Source: Clostridiales bacterium (GTDB lineage: Bacteria; Bacillota_A; Clostridia; Oscillospirales; Acutalibacteraceae). Taken from it: a DNA stretch of 10,494 bases. This document shows positions 1 through 5,209 of this stretch, in pieces; within the stretch, counting starts at the first letter, position 1, and each line of letters begins with the position of its first letter. The notes under the pieces were generated by a model that made no database searches, was not told where the DNA came from, and worked only from the letters and a program-made list of their open reading frames with translations. The translations under genes were made by a program, and so were the position numbers. The stretch covers positions 1-10,494 of the forward strand of contig VSOH01000040.1 in assembly GCA_009774735.1 (NCBI GenBank). The letters are read 5' to 3'.

Positions 1-16
1 ATCTTAATACATAAAT

Positions 17-55
17 AAAACCCTACCGGTGTTTTTAAAACATCAGTAGGGTTTT
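17..55 (-). terminator. Rho-independent terminator of the sigma-factor operon (possibly bidirectional)
   Basis: A 10-bp perfect stem AAAACCCTAC / GTAGGGTTTT is extended inward by about six more pairs after one mismatch. Read on the minus strand it follows the secreted-protein gene by about 24 nt and runs into TTTTATTTAT, a usable U-tract. Read on the plus strand it ends in GGGTTTTGTT, so it may also stop transcription arriving from the left. Confidence 0.8.
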
Positions 56-78
56 GTTGCTATAAAACAGATTTTATT

Positions 79-540
79 TTAAATATATACGGTATTTGAT
101 GTTGCACTGAGTGTCTGTGTTGAAAGAAGGTTTTTCTTTGCATAGAACTTGCAGGTTGCACGATACTGATAACCACTTGTTATCGTCACTGTTTTTGCAT
201 AAGAATAAGAACTGCCGTCTGCATATAAATCTTTATATGTTAAATAGTTAGACCAACTGTCTGTACTGCTTTTTCTTCTCTGAATCACAATTTCCTTAAA
301 GCCGCTTTTTACGACCTCTGTTTTGCATACAATTTTTGCAACAAATGATAAACTTGTTCCGCTTCCTGTAACGCCTATATAATATGTTGCAATTAAACCG
401 CTGATTCTTGCCATATCCTCGTTTTGTGCTTCAATTGTTTCAGGTGCATATTCATCACTTGCCATAGCACAGATATTTGCAGGCAAAAGCATGCATACTG
501 CAAATATAACACATACTGCTTTTTTAAAAAAACTTTTCAC
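79..540 (-). CDS. Small secreted protein, DUF6147-like
   Basis: 153 aa. The start is GTG at 540, supported by AAGGAG (549-554) eight nt upstream; this Shine-Dalgarno overlaps the stop codon of the preceding anti-sigma-like gene, suggesting translational coupling. Residues 1-26 form a classical signal peptide: lysines at 2, 6 and 7, a hydrophobic core, then a likely signal peptidase I site after Ala-Met-Ala. The mature part (about 127 aa) is rich in Ser, Thr and Tyr with alternating hydrophobic residues, as in a beta-sandwich, and ends in a Ser-Asn-Thr-Val-Tyr-Ile tail. This pattern recalls the small secreted DUF6147 proteins of Clostridia; that family call is from memory and tentative. The mature protein has two cysteines. 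Its position as last gene of a sigma/anti-sigma operon suggests an envelope or secretion-linked output or a ligand of the sensor, which is inference. No catalytic motif is visible. Confidence 0.8.
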   Translation of the reverse strand: MKSFFKKAVCVIFAVCMLLPANICAMASDEYAPETIEAQNEDMARISGLIATYYIGVTGSGTSLSFVAKIVCKTEVVKSGFKEIVIQRRKSSTDSWSNYLTYKDLYADGSSYSYAKTVTITSGYQYRATCKFYAKKNLLSTQTLSATSNTVYI

Positions 541-552
541 TGATTATTCTCC

Positions 553-1299
553 TTATAATGTTTTTGCAATATTGTAAGCAACAGAATAATCACAGTTCAA
601 CAAAATACTATATTCCATATTATCAACAATATAATAAATGTATGAGGTTTCATTATCACCGAACACAAGAATTTCTATATTATTTTTTTTGATTTGTTCA
701 AAATCTTCAAAGTCCTCATTAGCAAAATTCTGACCAATTGCGAAATCATAGTCATCATTATACTTGTTTATAGTAATAGTTCCTGTAAAATCTTTGTTCC
801 CAAAATCCACTGCATATGTTTTAAATTCATTACTATCATTATGCACTCTATAATTGTCATAAATATATTCGCTTTTAAGAAGCTCATTTGGAATAATTGC
901 ATTAAGATTTTCGTTTTCAAGCTTAGATAAAACATCTACACTGTTTTGAGAGGAAGTCATATTAACCTTAAAATGATCGCCTGTATAATGAACAATGCCT
1001 TCACCCGTATTTAAGTTCAGATGCTTTGCACAGACAGGAAGAGAAATTCCAAGTATCAATACAATAACCGCCGCCACTAAAAGTATTTTGCCCGGTCTCA
1101 GCCTTTTTCTTGAATTGAGTTGTCTTATTTCCTCATCATCAAATTTTCCGTCAAGAGCATCTAAACAAAGGTCGACTAAATCGGTATCCATCTCAGACGG
1201 ATCCTTGGCAAGTTCTTCATCAATCATCTCCCAAAGCTGTTTTTCGGTTAAGATCATTGAGTCTTCCTCTAATATTGCCATAAACGTTTCTTTTTTCAT
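553..1299 (-). CDS. Single-pass membrane anti-sigma-factor-like protein (DUF4367-like)
   Basis: 248 aa from the upstream ATG, or 234 aa from an internal ATG at 1257. Residues 15-70 are acidic and helical, typical of the cytoplasmic sigma-binding region of such proteins. A basic stretch (about 64-71) leads into one membrane segment at about 71-90, followed by an outside domain of about 155 aa rich in Asn, Asp, Tyr and Ile. The architecture, and placement 74 nt after a sigma-factor gene, is that of Clostridia anti-sigma factors with a DUF4367-type outer domain. There is no zinc-binding HxxxCxxC (ZAS) motif, so it is not a canonical RsrA/RseA-type protein. The start at 1257 has the better ribosome site (AGAGGA, 7-nt spacing) and gives an N-terminus (Met-Ile-Leu-Thr-Glu-Lys) more like the family; the 1299 start has only a weak GAGG ten nt upstream. 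Function is inferred from architecture and context. Confidence 0.78.
   Translation of the reverse strand: MKKETFMAILEEDSMILTEKQLWEMIDEELAKDPSEMDTDLVDLCLDALDGKFDDEEIRQLNSRKRLRPGKILLVAAVIVLILGISLPVCAKHLNLNTGEGIVHYTGDHFKVNMTSSQNSVDVLSKLENENLNAIIPNELLKSEYIYDNYRVHNDSNEFKTYAVDFGNKDFTGTITINKYNDDYDFAIGQNFANEDFEDFEQIKKNNIEILVFGDNETSYIYYIVDNMEYSILLNCDYSVAYNIAKTL
1265..1270 (-). promoter_or_regulatory. Internal Shine-Dalgarno that favours the 1257 start
   Basis: On the minus strand AGAGGA lies 7 nt before the ATG at 1257-1255, inside the longer reading frame of the anti-sigma-like gene. It is a clearly better ribosome site than the one before the ATG at 1299, so the true protein may be 14 residues shorter. 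Confidence 0.55.
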
Positions 1300-1373
1300 A
1301 ATTCTATTGCCTCATCCATATAGTTACGGTTTTATTAAAAAGTAACACACAAATTTTAAAAAAGTTTAATTGT

Positions 1374-1937
1374 TTACAAATTATTAATAAAATCTTCCAT
1401 TTTCCTGTGAGCCTTGCTCTTGATATTACGTTTCAAACGATAATTTCTTTGTGTAACTGCATTTTCAGTTGTTTTTAACCGTTTAGCAATCTTTCTGTGC
1501 TTGTTCTTCTTTCTGTAAATCAAGTCAAGCAGAACATTATCCTCGGGAGATAATTCGTGCTCAATCTCCTTTTTAATATTCATAATATCCTCTTCTCTGA
1601 CTCTTGGCTCAAGCATATCAATTTCATAGGATAATTTATGACAGTAGTTGAAATCATCCAGACTGACAAATCTTTTTCGCCTTCTGTTAAGCTCTTCATA
1701 TTTTTTATTAATCAGATTTCTGCTTACACTGTAAAGCCAGGACTTTGGATGCTCTATGTCCTTACCGTCATAAAGAGTATTGAGCAACGCCAGACAGATT
1801 TCCGATATAACATCCTCTGCCTCCTGCGGAGCACTTGAAAGCCTTTGATAACACAGCCTTTTTACTAACGGTCCATACTCATCCCAAATTTCTTGTGCTC
1901 TTTTATTAGTTTTTTCGGAATCAACATTTTTAGCCAT
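1374..1937 (-). CDS. ECF-type RNA polymerase sigma factor (sigma-70 family)
   Basis: 187 aa, normal for an ECF sigma factor. Region 2 is recognisable at about residues 16-92: the acidic Glu-Ala-Glu-Asp-Val-Ile-Ser-Glu helix (39-46) is the core-binding helix, and Pro-Lys-Ser-Trp-Leu-Tyr-Ser-Val-Ser-Arg-Asn-Leu (64-75) is the -10-recognition region, followed by the basic Asn-Arg-Arg-Arg-Lys-Arg. Region 4 (about 128-175) has the Leu-Ser-Pro-Glu-Asp lead-in and a helix-turn-helix ending in Lys-Thr-Thr-Glu-Asn-Ala-Val-Thr-Gln-Arg (155-164), the usual -35-reading helix. The start has GGGGA six nt upstream. It is the first gene of the operon with the anti-sigma-like and secreted proteins, so it is probably held inactive at the membrane until an outside signal arrives (inference). 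Its own promoter looks like sigma-A rather than an ECF promoter, so autoregulation is not obvious. Confidence 0.9.
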   Translation of the reverse strand: MAKNVDSEKTNKRAQEIWDEYGPLVKRLCYQRLSSAPQEAEDVISEICLALLNTLYDGKDIEHPKSWLYSVSRNLINKKYEELNRRRKRFVSLDDFNYCHKLSYEIDMLEPRVREEDIMNIKKEIEHELSPEDNVLLDLIYRKKNKHRKIAKRLKTTENAVTQRNYRLKRNIKSKAHRKMEDFINNL

Positions 1938-1969
1938 AGCTAATCCCCATTCATTATTTTTACCATTTT

Positions 1970-1998
1970 ATTTTAATATAGCTTAAAGATTAATTCAA
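1970..1998 (-). promoter_or_regulatory. Sigma-A-like promoter of the ECF sigma-factor operon
   Basis: On the minus strand TTGAAT (1998-1993) is separated by exactly 17 nt from TAAAAT (1975-1970). It lies 33 nt before the sigma-factor start codon and no better pair is seen in this AT-rich stretch. AT-rich DNA gives chance matches, hence the moderate confidence. Confidence 0.5.
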
Positions 1999-2005
1999 CA
2001 TATTT

Positions 2006-2035
2006 TGACAAAAATTGCCAAAATTTACCAAAAAA
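2006..2035. repeat. Three 10-bp-phased A-tract repeats upstream of the sigma-operon promoter
   Basis: Three consecutive 10-bp units, TGACAAAAAT, TGCCAAAATT and TACCAAAAAA, follow each other with exact helical spacing just upstream of the -35 box on the minus strand. Such phasing is expected to bend DNA or act as an UP element; a repeated protein-binding half-site is the alternative. Confidence 0.5.
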
Positions 2036-2082
2036 ACTATTGAGGGGCACTTCACAATGTATTTTCCTGAATAATATATAAA

Positions 2083-2108
2083 AAAACAACCGAAAAAGCG
2101 GTTGTTTT
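2083..2108 (-). terminator. Rho-independent terminator following the 117-bp palindromic element
   Basis: Stem AAAACAACCG / CGGTTGTTTT around a 6-nt loop. On the minus strand it runs into a run of seven T. Its core (CAACCGC-TTTT-CGGTTG in minus orientation) closely resembles the tRNA terminator at 2237-2266, suggesting the two arose by duplication. Confidence 0.8.
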
Positions 2109-2110
2109 AC

Positions 2111-2227
2111 TTTGGTGACCCGGACGGGAATTTCTTCTCAGCTATCAAAAGCTCCACCGGAGCTTTTTCCTGCAAATTTCTCTTCGTTCCAATTTGCAGA
2201 GTTCGTTTCAATTCCCATCCGCCCAAA
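2111..2227 (-). repeat. 117-bp imperfect palindrome ending in a tRNA-Glu 3'-end copy; candidate structured RNA or MITE-like element
   Basis: The plus-strand left end (2111-2132) is an exact 22-bp copy of 2269-2290, which covers the 3' part of the tRNA-Glu gene including its CCA and two downstream bases. The other end is an inverted, diverged version, so the ends pair: CGGATGGGAATT (2221-2210 on the minus strand) with AATTCCCGTCCG (2132-2121), 12 pairs including one G-U, plus TTTGG/CCAAA at the very tips. Inside are two further hairpins, a 9-bp stem CTGCAAATT/AATTTGCAG (2170-2178 with 2191-2199) and a 9-bp stem AAAAGCTCC/GGAGCTTTT (2147-2155 with 2159-2167). The result is a three-way-junction fold ending in CCA and followed by its own terminator. 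The G-U pair exists only in a minus-strand transcript; the plus-strand equivalent would be an A-C mismatch. It may be a mobile palindromic repeat, a degenerate second tRNA-Glu, or a small RNA. I do not recognise a named family. Confidence 0.6.
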
Positions 2228-2236
2228 TGATTGTAA

Positions 2237-2266
2237 AAAAGGCAACCGCAAAAGCGGTTGCCTTTT
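2237..2266 (-). terminator. Rho-independent terminator of the tRNA-Met/tRNA-Glu operon
   Basis: A 13-bp perfect stem (AAAAGGCAACCGC with GCGGTTGCCTTTT) encloses a 4-nt loop and runs into T6 on the minus strand. It begins 4 nt after the CCA of tRNA-Glu. Confidence 0.9.
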
Positions 2267-2270
2267 CATT

Positions 2271-2345
2271 TGGTGACCCGGACGGGAATTGAACCCGTGT
2301 TACCGCCGTGAAAGGGCGGTGTCTTAACCTCTTGACCACCGGGCC
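2271..2345 (-). tRNA. tRNA-Glu (anticodon UUC), CCA encoded
   Basis: 75 nt including CCA. The acceptor stem GGCCCGG pairs with CCGGGTC (one G-U), discriminator A. The anticodon arm CCGCC-CTTTCAC-GGCGG places UUC at 34-36, and the T arm is ACGGG-TTCAATT-CCCGT. The D stem is GTC/GAC. It decodes GAA and GAG, and glutamyl-tRNA is also a possible substrate for tetrapyrrole synthesis. The gene starts one nt after the CCA of tRNA-Met, so both are processed from one transcript. Confidence 0.97.
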
Positions 2346-2346
2346 A

Positions 2347-2423
2347 TGGTGGCTTTAACTGGATTCGAACCAGTGACACTGCGGGTATGAACCGCATGCT
2401 CTAGCCAACTGAGCTATAAAGCC
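2347..2423 (-). tRNA. tRNA-Met, elongator type (anticodon CAU), CCA encoded
   Basis: 77 nt including CCA. The acceptor stem GGCTTTA pairs with TAAAGCC, discriminator A, so it lacks the C1-A72 mismatch of initiator tRNA. The anticodon arm TGCGG-TTCATAC-CCGCA gives CAU. The T arm is CTGG-TTCGAAT-CCAG within a normal T loop. The TTCATACC anticodon loop resembles the Bacillus subtilis elongator tRNA-Met rather than the isoleucine tRNA(CAU) that is modified by TilS, but the latter cannot be wholly excluded by eye. Confidence 0.92.
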
Positions 2424-2444
2424 ATATGGATTTGTGCAAGCAAG

Positions 2445-2473
2445 ATTATATCGTATATAGAACAATTTGTCAA
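2445..2473 (-). promoter_or_regulatory. Consensus sigma-A promoter of the tRNA operon
   Basis: On the minus strand TTGACA (2473-2468) and TATAAT (2450-2445) are both perfect matches with a 17-nt spacer. They lie 22 nt before the first base of tRNA-Met and are divergent from the lexA promoter, as expected for a strong stable-RNA promoter. Confidence 0.92.
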
Positions 2474-2523
2474 CACTTTTTTTCATAGAAATAAAAAAAT
2501 AATAAAATCATTGACACAAATGT

Positions 2524-2552
2524 TTGACAGGCAGTCTTTATAATGCTATTAT
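2524..2552 (+). promoter_or_regulatory. lexA promoter with extended -10
   Basis: TTGACA (2524-2529), a 17-nt spacer, then TATTAT (2547-2552) preceded by TGC, giving an extended -10. The leader to the lexA ATG is about 50 nt. A second TTGACA at 2511-2516 has no good -10 at 16-18 nt. An imperfect 24-bp inverted repeat (2544-2567, ends TGCTAT/ATAGCA) overlaps the -10 and could be an operator. Confidence 0.8.
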
Positions 2553-2567
2553 ATAGATAGTATAGCA
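2544..2567. promoter_or_regulatory. Imperfect inverted repeat over the lexA -10: possible operator
   Basis: Half-sites TGCTAT (2544-2549) and ATAGCA (2562-2567) are exact inverted copies and 9 of 12 positions match across the dyad. It covers the -10 and start region, where a repressor would block RNA polymerase. It does not match the GAAC-N4-GTTC Firmicutes LexA box, so LexA autoregulation here is only a possibility. Confidence 0.3.
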
Positions 2568-2608
2568 CATATTAATTATAATTAACAGTTAAACTTTATG
2601 GAGGGCAT

Positions 2609-3196
2609 ATGAATAATTTATCCAAAACTCAAAATGCTATTTTTGAATATATAAAAAACAAAATCTCTCAGACAGGCGTTGCTCCCTCTGTCAGAGAAAT
2701 AGCCGCTGCTGTCGGACTTCGCTCTACCTCCTCTGTTCAATACAATCTGAATATTCTGGAGGAAGCAGGCCTGATTAAACGTGATGCTAATTTAAAACGC
2801 ACAATCCGTCTTGCAGGCGGTGCTGAAAATATCAGGCACGTCCCGGTTATCGGAACGGTTACTGCCGGTGTGCCGATTCTTGCCACCCAGCAGATTGAGG
2901 AATATGTTGCAATTTCAGGCGTAACAGGCGACGATTTGTTTGCTCTGCATGTTAAGGGTGACTCTATGATTAATGCAGGTATATTAAACGGCGATATTGT
3001 TATTGTTAACCAGACTCCTGTGGCTGAAAACGGCGAAATCGTTGTTGCACTTATTGATGACGAGGCAACAGTCAAAAGATTTTATCAGGAAAATGATTAT
3101 ATCAGACTTCAGCCCGAAAATGATGAATACCCGCCTATCATAGTTGATAACTGCACCATTCTCGGCAAGGTAATAACACTTATTCGCTCCTATTGA
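2609..3196 (+). CDS. lexA: LexA repressor (SOS regulator, self-cleaving)
   Basis: 195 aa, slightly shorter than the usual about 200-205. It is the DNA-binding repressor of the SOS response; RecA filaments on single-stranded DNA trigger its self-cleavage. Residues 1-68 form the winged helix-turn-helix (Ser-Val-Arg-Glu-Ile at 27-31, then Thr-Ser-Ser-Val-Gln-Tyr-Asn-Leu as recognition helix at 40-47). The Ala86-Gly87 cleavage bond sits in Val-Thr-Ala-Gly-Val-Pro. The catalytic dyad is Ser119 (Gly-Asp-Ser-Met) and Lys156 (Ala-Thr-Val-Lys-Arg-Phe) in the S24 peptidase domain (about 77-195). All key residues are present, so it should be functional. Start ATG at 2609 follows GGAGGG with a rather short spacing. 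It has its own promoter, and the next transcription unit begins inside its stop codon. No SOS target gene other than possibly itself is in the window. Confidence 0.97.
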   Translation: MNNLSKTQNAIFEYIKNKISQTGVAPSVREIAAAVGLRSTSSVQYNLNILEEAGLIKRDANLKRTIRLAGGAENIRHVPVIGTVTAGVPILATQQIEEYVAISGVTGDDLFALHVKGDSMINAGILNGDIVIVNQTPVAENGEIVVALIDDEATVKRFYQENDYIRLQPENDEYPPIIVDNCTILGKVITLIRSY

Positions 3197-3221
3197 TTAA
3201 TAGGGCTTAATATGCTATATT
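3193..3221 (+). promoter_or_regulatory. Promoter of the mrp gene group, overlapping the lexA stop codon
   Basis: TTGATT (3193-3198), 17-nt spacer, TATATT (3216-3221) preceded by TGC. The -35 box contains the lexA TGA stop (3194-3196). The architecture equals that of the lexA and degV-family promoters in this window. No terminator separates lexA from mrp, so read-through from lexA can also contribute. Confidence 0.7.
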
Positions 3222-3271
3222 AGATAGACTAAAATATTAAATTATAAACATGAATATATGAAGGTGAAATT

Positions 3272-4099
3272 ATGAGTGAATGCAATCACGATTGTTCAAG
3301 CTGTAAATCAAACTGTGCGGACAGAAAGCCCGGCAGGGAAGATTTTTTAAAGCCGATGAACAAGTATTCAAATATAAAAAGGGTTATCGGAATTGTAAGC
3401 GGTAAGGGCGGTGTAGGAAAAAGCCTTGTAACCTGTATGCTGGCATCAAAATGTGCAGCCGCAGGCTTAAAGGTCGGTATTCTTGATGCTGACATAACAG
3501 GTCCTTCCGTTCCAAAATCCTTTGGTATCAGCTCACGTGCAATGCAGGATGACGAATGCCTGCTGCCGACTGTTACCGATAATGGTGTAAAAATAATGAG
3601 CATTAACCTGTTGCTTGACGATGTTAACTCGCCTGTTGTATGGCGTGGTCCTGTTATCAGCGGTGTTATTGAGCAATTCTGGAGTGATGTCCGCTGGGGC
3701 GAGCTTGACTATCTTTTTGTTGATATGCCTCCCGGAACAGGCGATGTGGCACTGACTGTTTTCCAGAGCCTTCCTGTTGACGGAATCGTAATTGTTTCAA
3801 CACCACAGGATTTAGTTAAAATGATTGTCAGCAAGGCTTATAATATGGCTAAAATGATGAATGTACCTGTGCTTGGTCTTGTTGAAAACATGAGCTATTA
3901 CTGCTGCCCTGACTGCGGAAAAAAAATAAATATTTTCGGTGAATCACAAATTGATGAAACTGCGCATGAGCTCGGTGTTCCTGTCATTGCAAAACTGCCG
4001 ATTAACCCGCAGATTAACCAGCTTGTTGATCAGGGAAAAATAAACGAGGTTAAAGGCAGCGAGCTTGACGAATTTGTAGATGCTTTAAAAGGTGAATAA
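3272..4099 (+). CDS. mrp: Mrp/NBP35-family Fe-S cluster carrier ATPase
   Basis: 275 aa. P-loop ATPase of the MinD/Mrp class that binds and transfers iron-sulfur clusters in the cytoplasm. The deviant Walker A Ser-Gly-Lys-Gly-Gly-Val-Gly-Lys-Ser is at 43-51, switch I Asp-Ala-Asp-Ile-Thr-Gly-Pro-Ser at 72-79, and the Walker B-like Val-Asp-Met-Pro-Pro-Gly-Thr-Gly-Asp at 150-158. A Cys-Pro-Asp-Cys pair (212-215), preceded by another Cys at 211, is the conserved site for the dimer-bridging 4Fe-4S cluster. The N-terminus adds four cysteines (4, 8, 11, 15) in 12 residues, resembling the N-terminal cluster site of NBP35 although the spacing differs. There is no N-terminal DUF59/MIP18 domain. Start ATG has AAGGTG five nt upstream. 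It leads a compact group, with the dCMP deaminase gene starting 2 nt after its stop. Confidence 0.93.
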   Translation: MSECNHDCSSCKSNCADRKPGREDFLKPMNKYSNIKRVIGIVSGKGGVGKSLVTCMLASKCAAAGLKVGILDADITGPSVPKSFGISSRAMQDDECLLPTVTDNGVKIMSINLLLDDVNSPVVWRGPVISGVIEQFWSDVRWGELDYLFVDMPPGTGDVALTVFQSLPVDGIVIVSTPQDLVKMIVSKAYNMAKMMNVPVLGLVENMSYYCCPDCGKKINIFGESQIDETAHELGVPVIAKLPINPQINQLVDQGKINEVKGSELDEFVDALKGE

Positions 4100-4101
4100 T
4101 T

Positions 4102-4599
4102 ATGGCTAAAAGAGAAGGCTATATCAGTTGGGATGAATACTTTATGGGGGTTGCAATTCTTGCATCACAAAGAAGCAAGGACCCCAGCACACAGGTTGGT
4201 GCCTGTATTGTAAATGATGATAATAAAATAATGTCAGTCGGATATAACGGACTTCCAAGAGGCTGCAGTGATGATGAATTCCCATGGGACAGAAAGGCTG
4301 ACAAGAACAGCAACACAAAATATCCCTATGTCTGCCACGCAGAGCTTAATGCTATTTTAAATGCAGGAGGAAACAGTCTTAAGGGCTGCCGTATATATGT
4401 GGCTCTTTTCCCCTGCAATGAATGTGCAAAGGCTATAATTCAGTGCGGAATAAAAGAGGTAATTTACATAAGTGATAAATACGCAGAGGACGATTTGGTT
4501 AAAGCAAGCAAAAGAATGTTAACCTGTGCAGGCATAACGCTCACTCCGTTTGAGTCAGACAAAGCAATAACCATTGATTTTAACAAAGAGGGCATATAA
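4102..4599 (+). CDS. comEB: dCMP deaminase (ComEB-type, zinc-dependent)
   Basis: 165 aa. Converts dCMP to dUMP, feeding thymidylate synthesis. The cytidine/deoxycytidylate deaminase fold is complete: the zinc and catalytic motif Cys-His-Ala-Glu at 78-81 (His79 ligand, Glu81 proton shuttle) and Pro-Cys-Asn-Glu-Cys at 104-108 (Cys105 and Cys108 ligands). The Gly-Tyr-Asn-Gly-Leu-Pro-Arg-Gly segment (47-54) is the substrate-binding loop typical of dCMP rather than tRNA or cytosine deaminases. The long acidic/basic insert at 56-75 is also usual for this family. Its ribosome site (AAGGTG) lies within the end of mrp and its stop overlaps the next start (TAATG), so it is translated as part of the group. 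The symbol follows the Bacillus subtilis name; no competence genes are nearby. Confidence 0.93.
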   Translation: MAKREGYISWDEYFMGVAILASQRSKDPSTQVGACIVNDDNKIMSVGYNGLPRGCSDDEFPWDRKADKNSNTKYPYVCHAELNAILNAGGNSLKGCRIYVALFPCNECAKAIIQCGIKEVIYISDKYAEDDLVKASKRMLTCAGITLTPFESDKAITIDFNKEGI

Positions 4600-5195
4600 T
4601 GGATATTGATATTTATGATTTTGACGGAACGATTGTGCCCTTTGACAGCGGCTCGCTCTTTGCCGGCTACTGTTTGCTGCACTATCCTTATTTGATTTTA
4701 TTGCTGCCGTTTGCTGCGCCTATTCTCATAATTGCATTAATTTTAATGCTTATGAAAATGATCAGCTTTACCGACTTCAAAAAGCTTTGCTTTTTATTTG
4801 TTCCGTTTGTTCCGCTCAAAAAGGCTGTCAACGGCTTTTGGGACAAGCACGAAAACGAAGTACATAATTGGTTTGCCGACAGAAAAAGATATTCTGTTGT
4901 AATCAGTGCCTCCCCCGATTTTCTGCTTGAGGAAATTCAGAAAAGACTGGGCTTTGAAAAACTGATTTGCACGAAGCATAACAGAGCAACAGGCGCTATT
5001 ATCGGCGAAAATTGTCGTGATGAGGAAAAAGTAAAACGGCTTTATCTTGAATTTGGCAAAAACGAAATCAATGTTATTGATGTATACAGCGATTCACTCA
5101 AACACGACGGACCGATTTTTTCTTTGGCAAACGGAGGCTGCTACCATATTGTTAAAAGTGAAAAGGTTTTGTTCAAATATGATGACGTATATTAA
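4599..5195 (+). CDS. HAD-IB phosphatase with a membrane-embedded cap (PgpC-like)
   Basis: 198 aa. Haloacid-dehalogenase phosphatase with all four motifs: Asp7-Phe-Asp9-Gly-Thr (nucleophile and acid/base), Ile-Ser-Ala-Ser-Pro at 102-106 (motif II), Glu-Glu-Lys-Val-Lys at 142-146 (motif III lysine), and Tyr-Ser-Asp-Ser with a further Asp at 163-170 (motif IV). Between motifs I and II a strongly hydrophobic stretch of about 20-24 residues (about 30-53) could insert in or lie on the membrane. This layout, and the Tyr-Ser-Asp-Ser motif, resembles Escherichia coli PgpC, which dephosphorylates phosphatidylglycerophosphate; a lipid-phosphate substrate is therefore plausible but not proven. A SerB-like role is the alternative, though the hydrophobic cap argues against it. 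The ATG overlaps the previous stop by one base and is preceded by GAGGG. Confidence 0.85.
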   Translation: MDIDIYDFDGTIVPFDSGSLFAGYCLLHYPYLILLLPFAAPILIIALILMLMKMISFTDFKKLCFLFVPFVPLKKAVNGFWDKHENEVHNWFADRKRYSVVISASPDFLLEEIQKRLGFEKLICTKHNRATGAIIGENCRDEEKVKRLYLEFGKNEINVIDVYSDSLKHDGPIFSLANGGCYHIVKSEKVLFKYDDVY

Positions 5196-5209
5196 TAAGG
5201 ACTGAATAA

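Noticed and set aside
995..1345. Plus-strand open frame opposite the anti-sigma-like gene
   Set aside because: No ribosome site or family features. The minus-strand gene has domain architecture, a membrane segment and operon context.
2133..2230. Reading the palindromic element as a short coding region continuing across the tRNA-Glu copy
   Set aside because: Any peptide here is an antisense reading of tRNA sequence and hairpins, a common source of false protein annotations; the base pairing explains the sequence better.
2460..2471. GAAC-AATT-TGTC as a LexA box between the tRNA and lexA promoters
   Set aside because: The second half does not match GTTC and the segment is already part of the spacer and -35 of the tRNA promoter.
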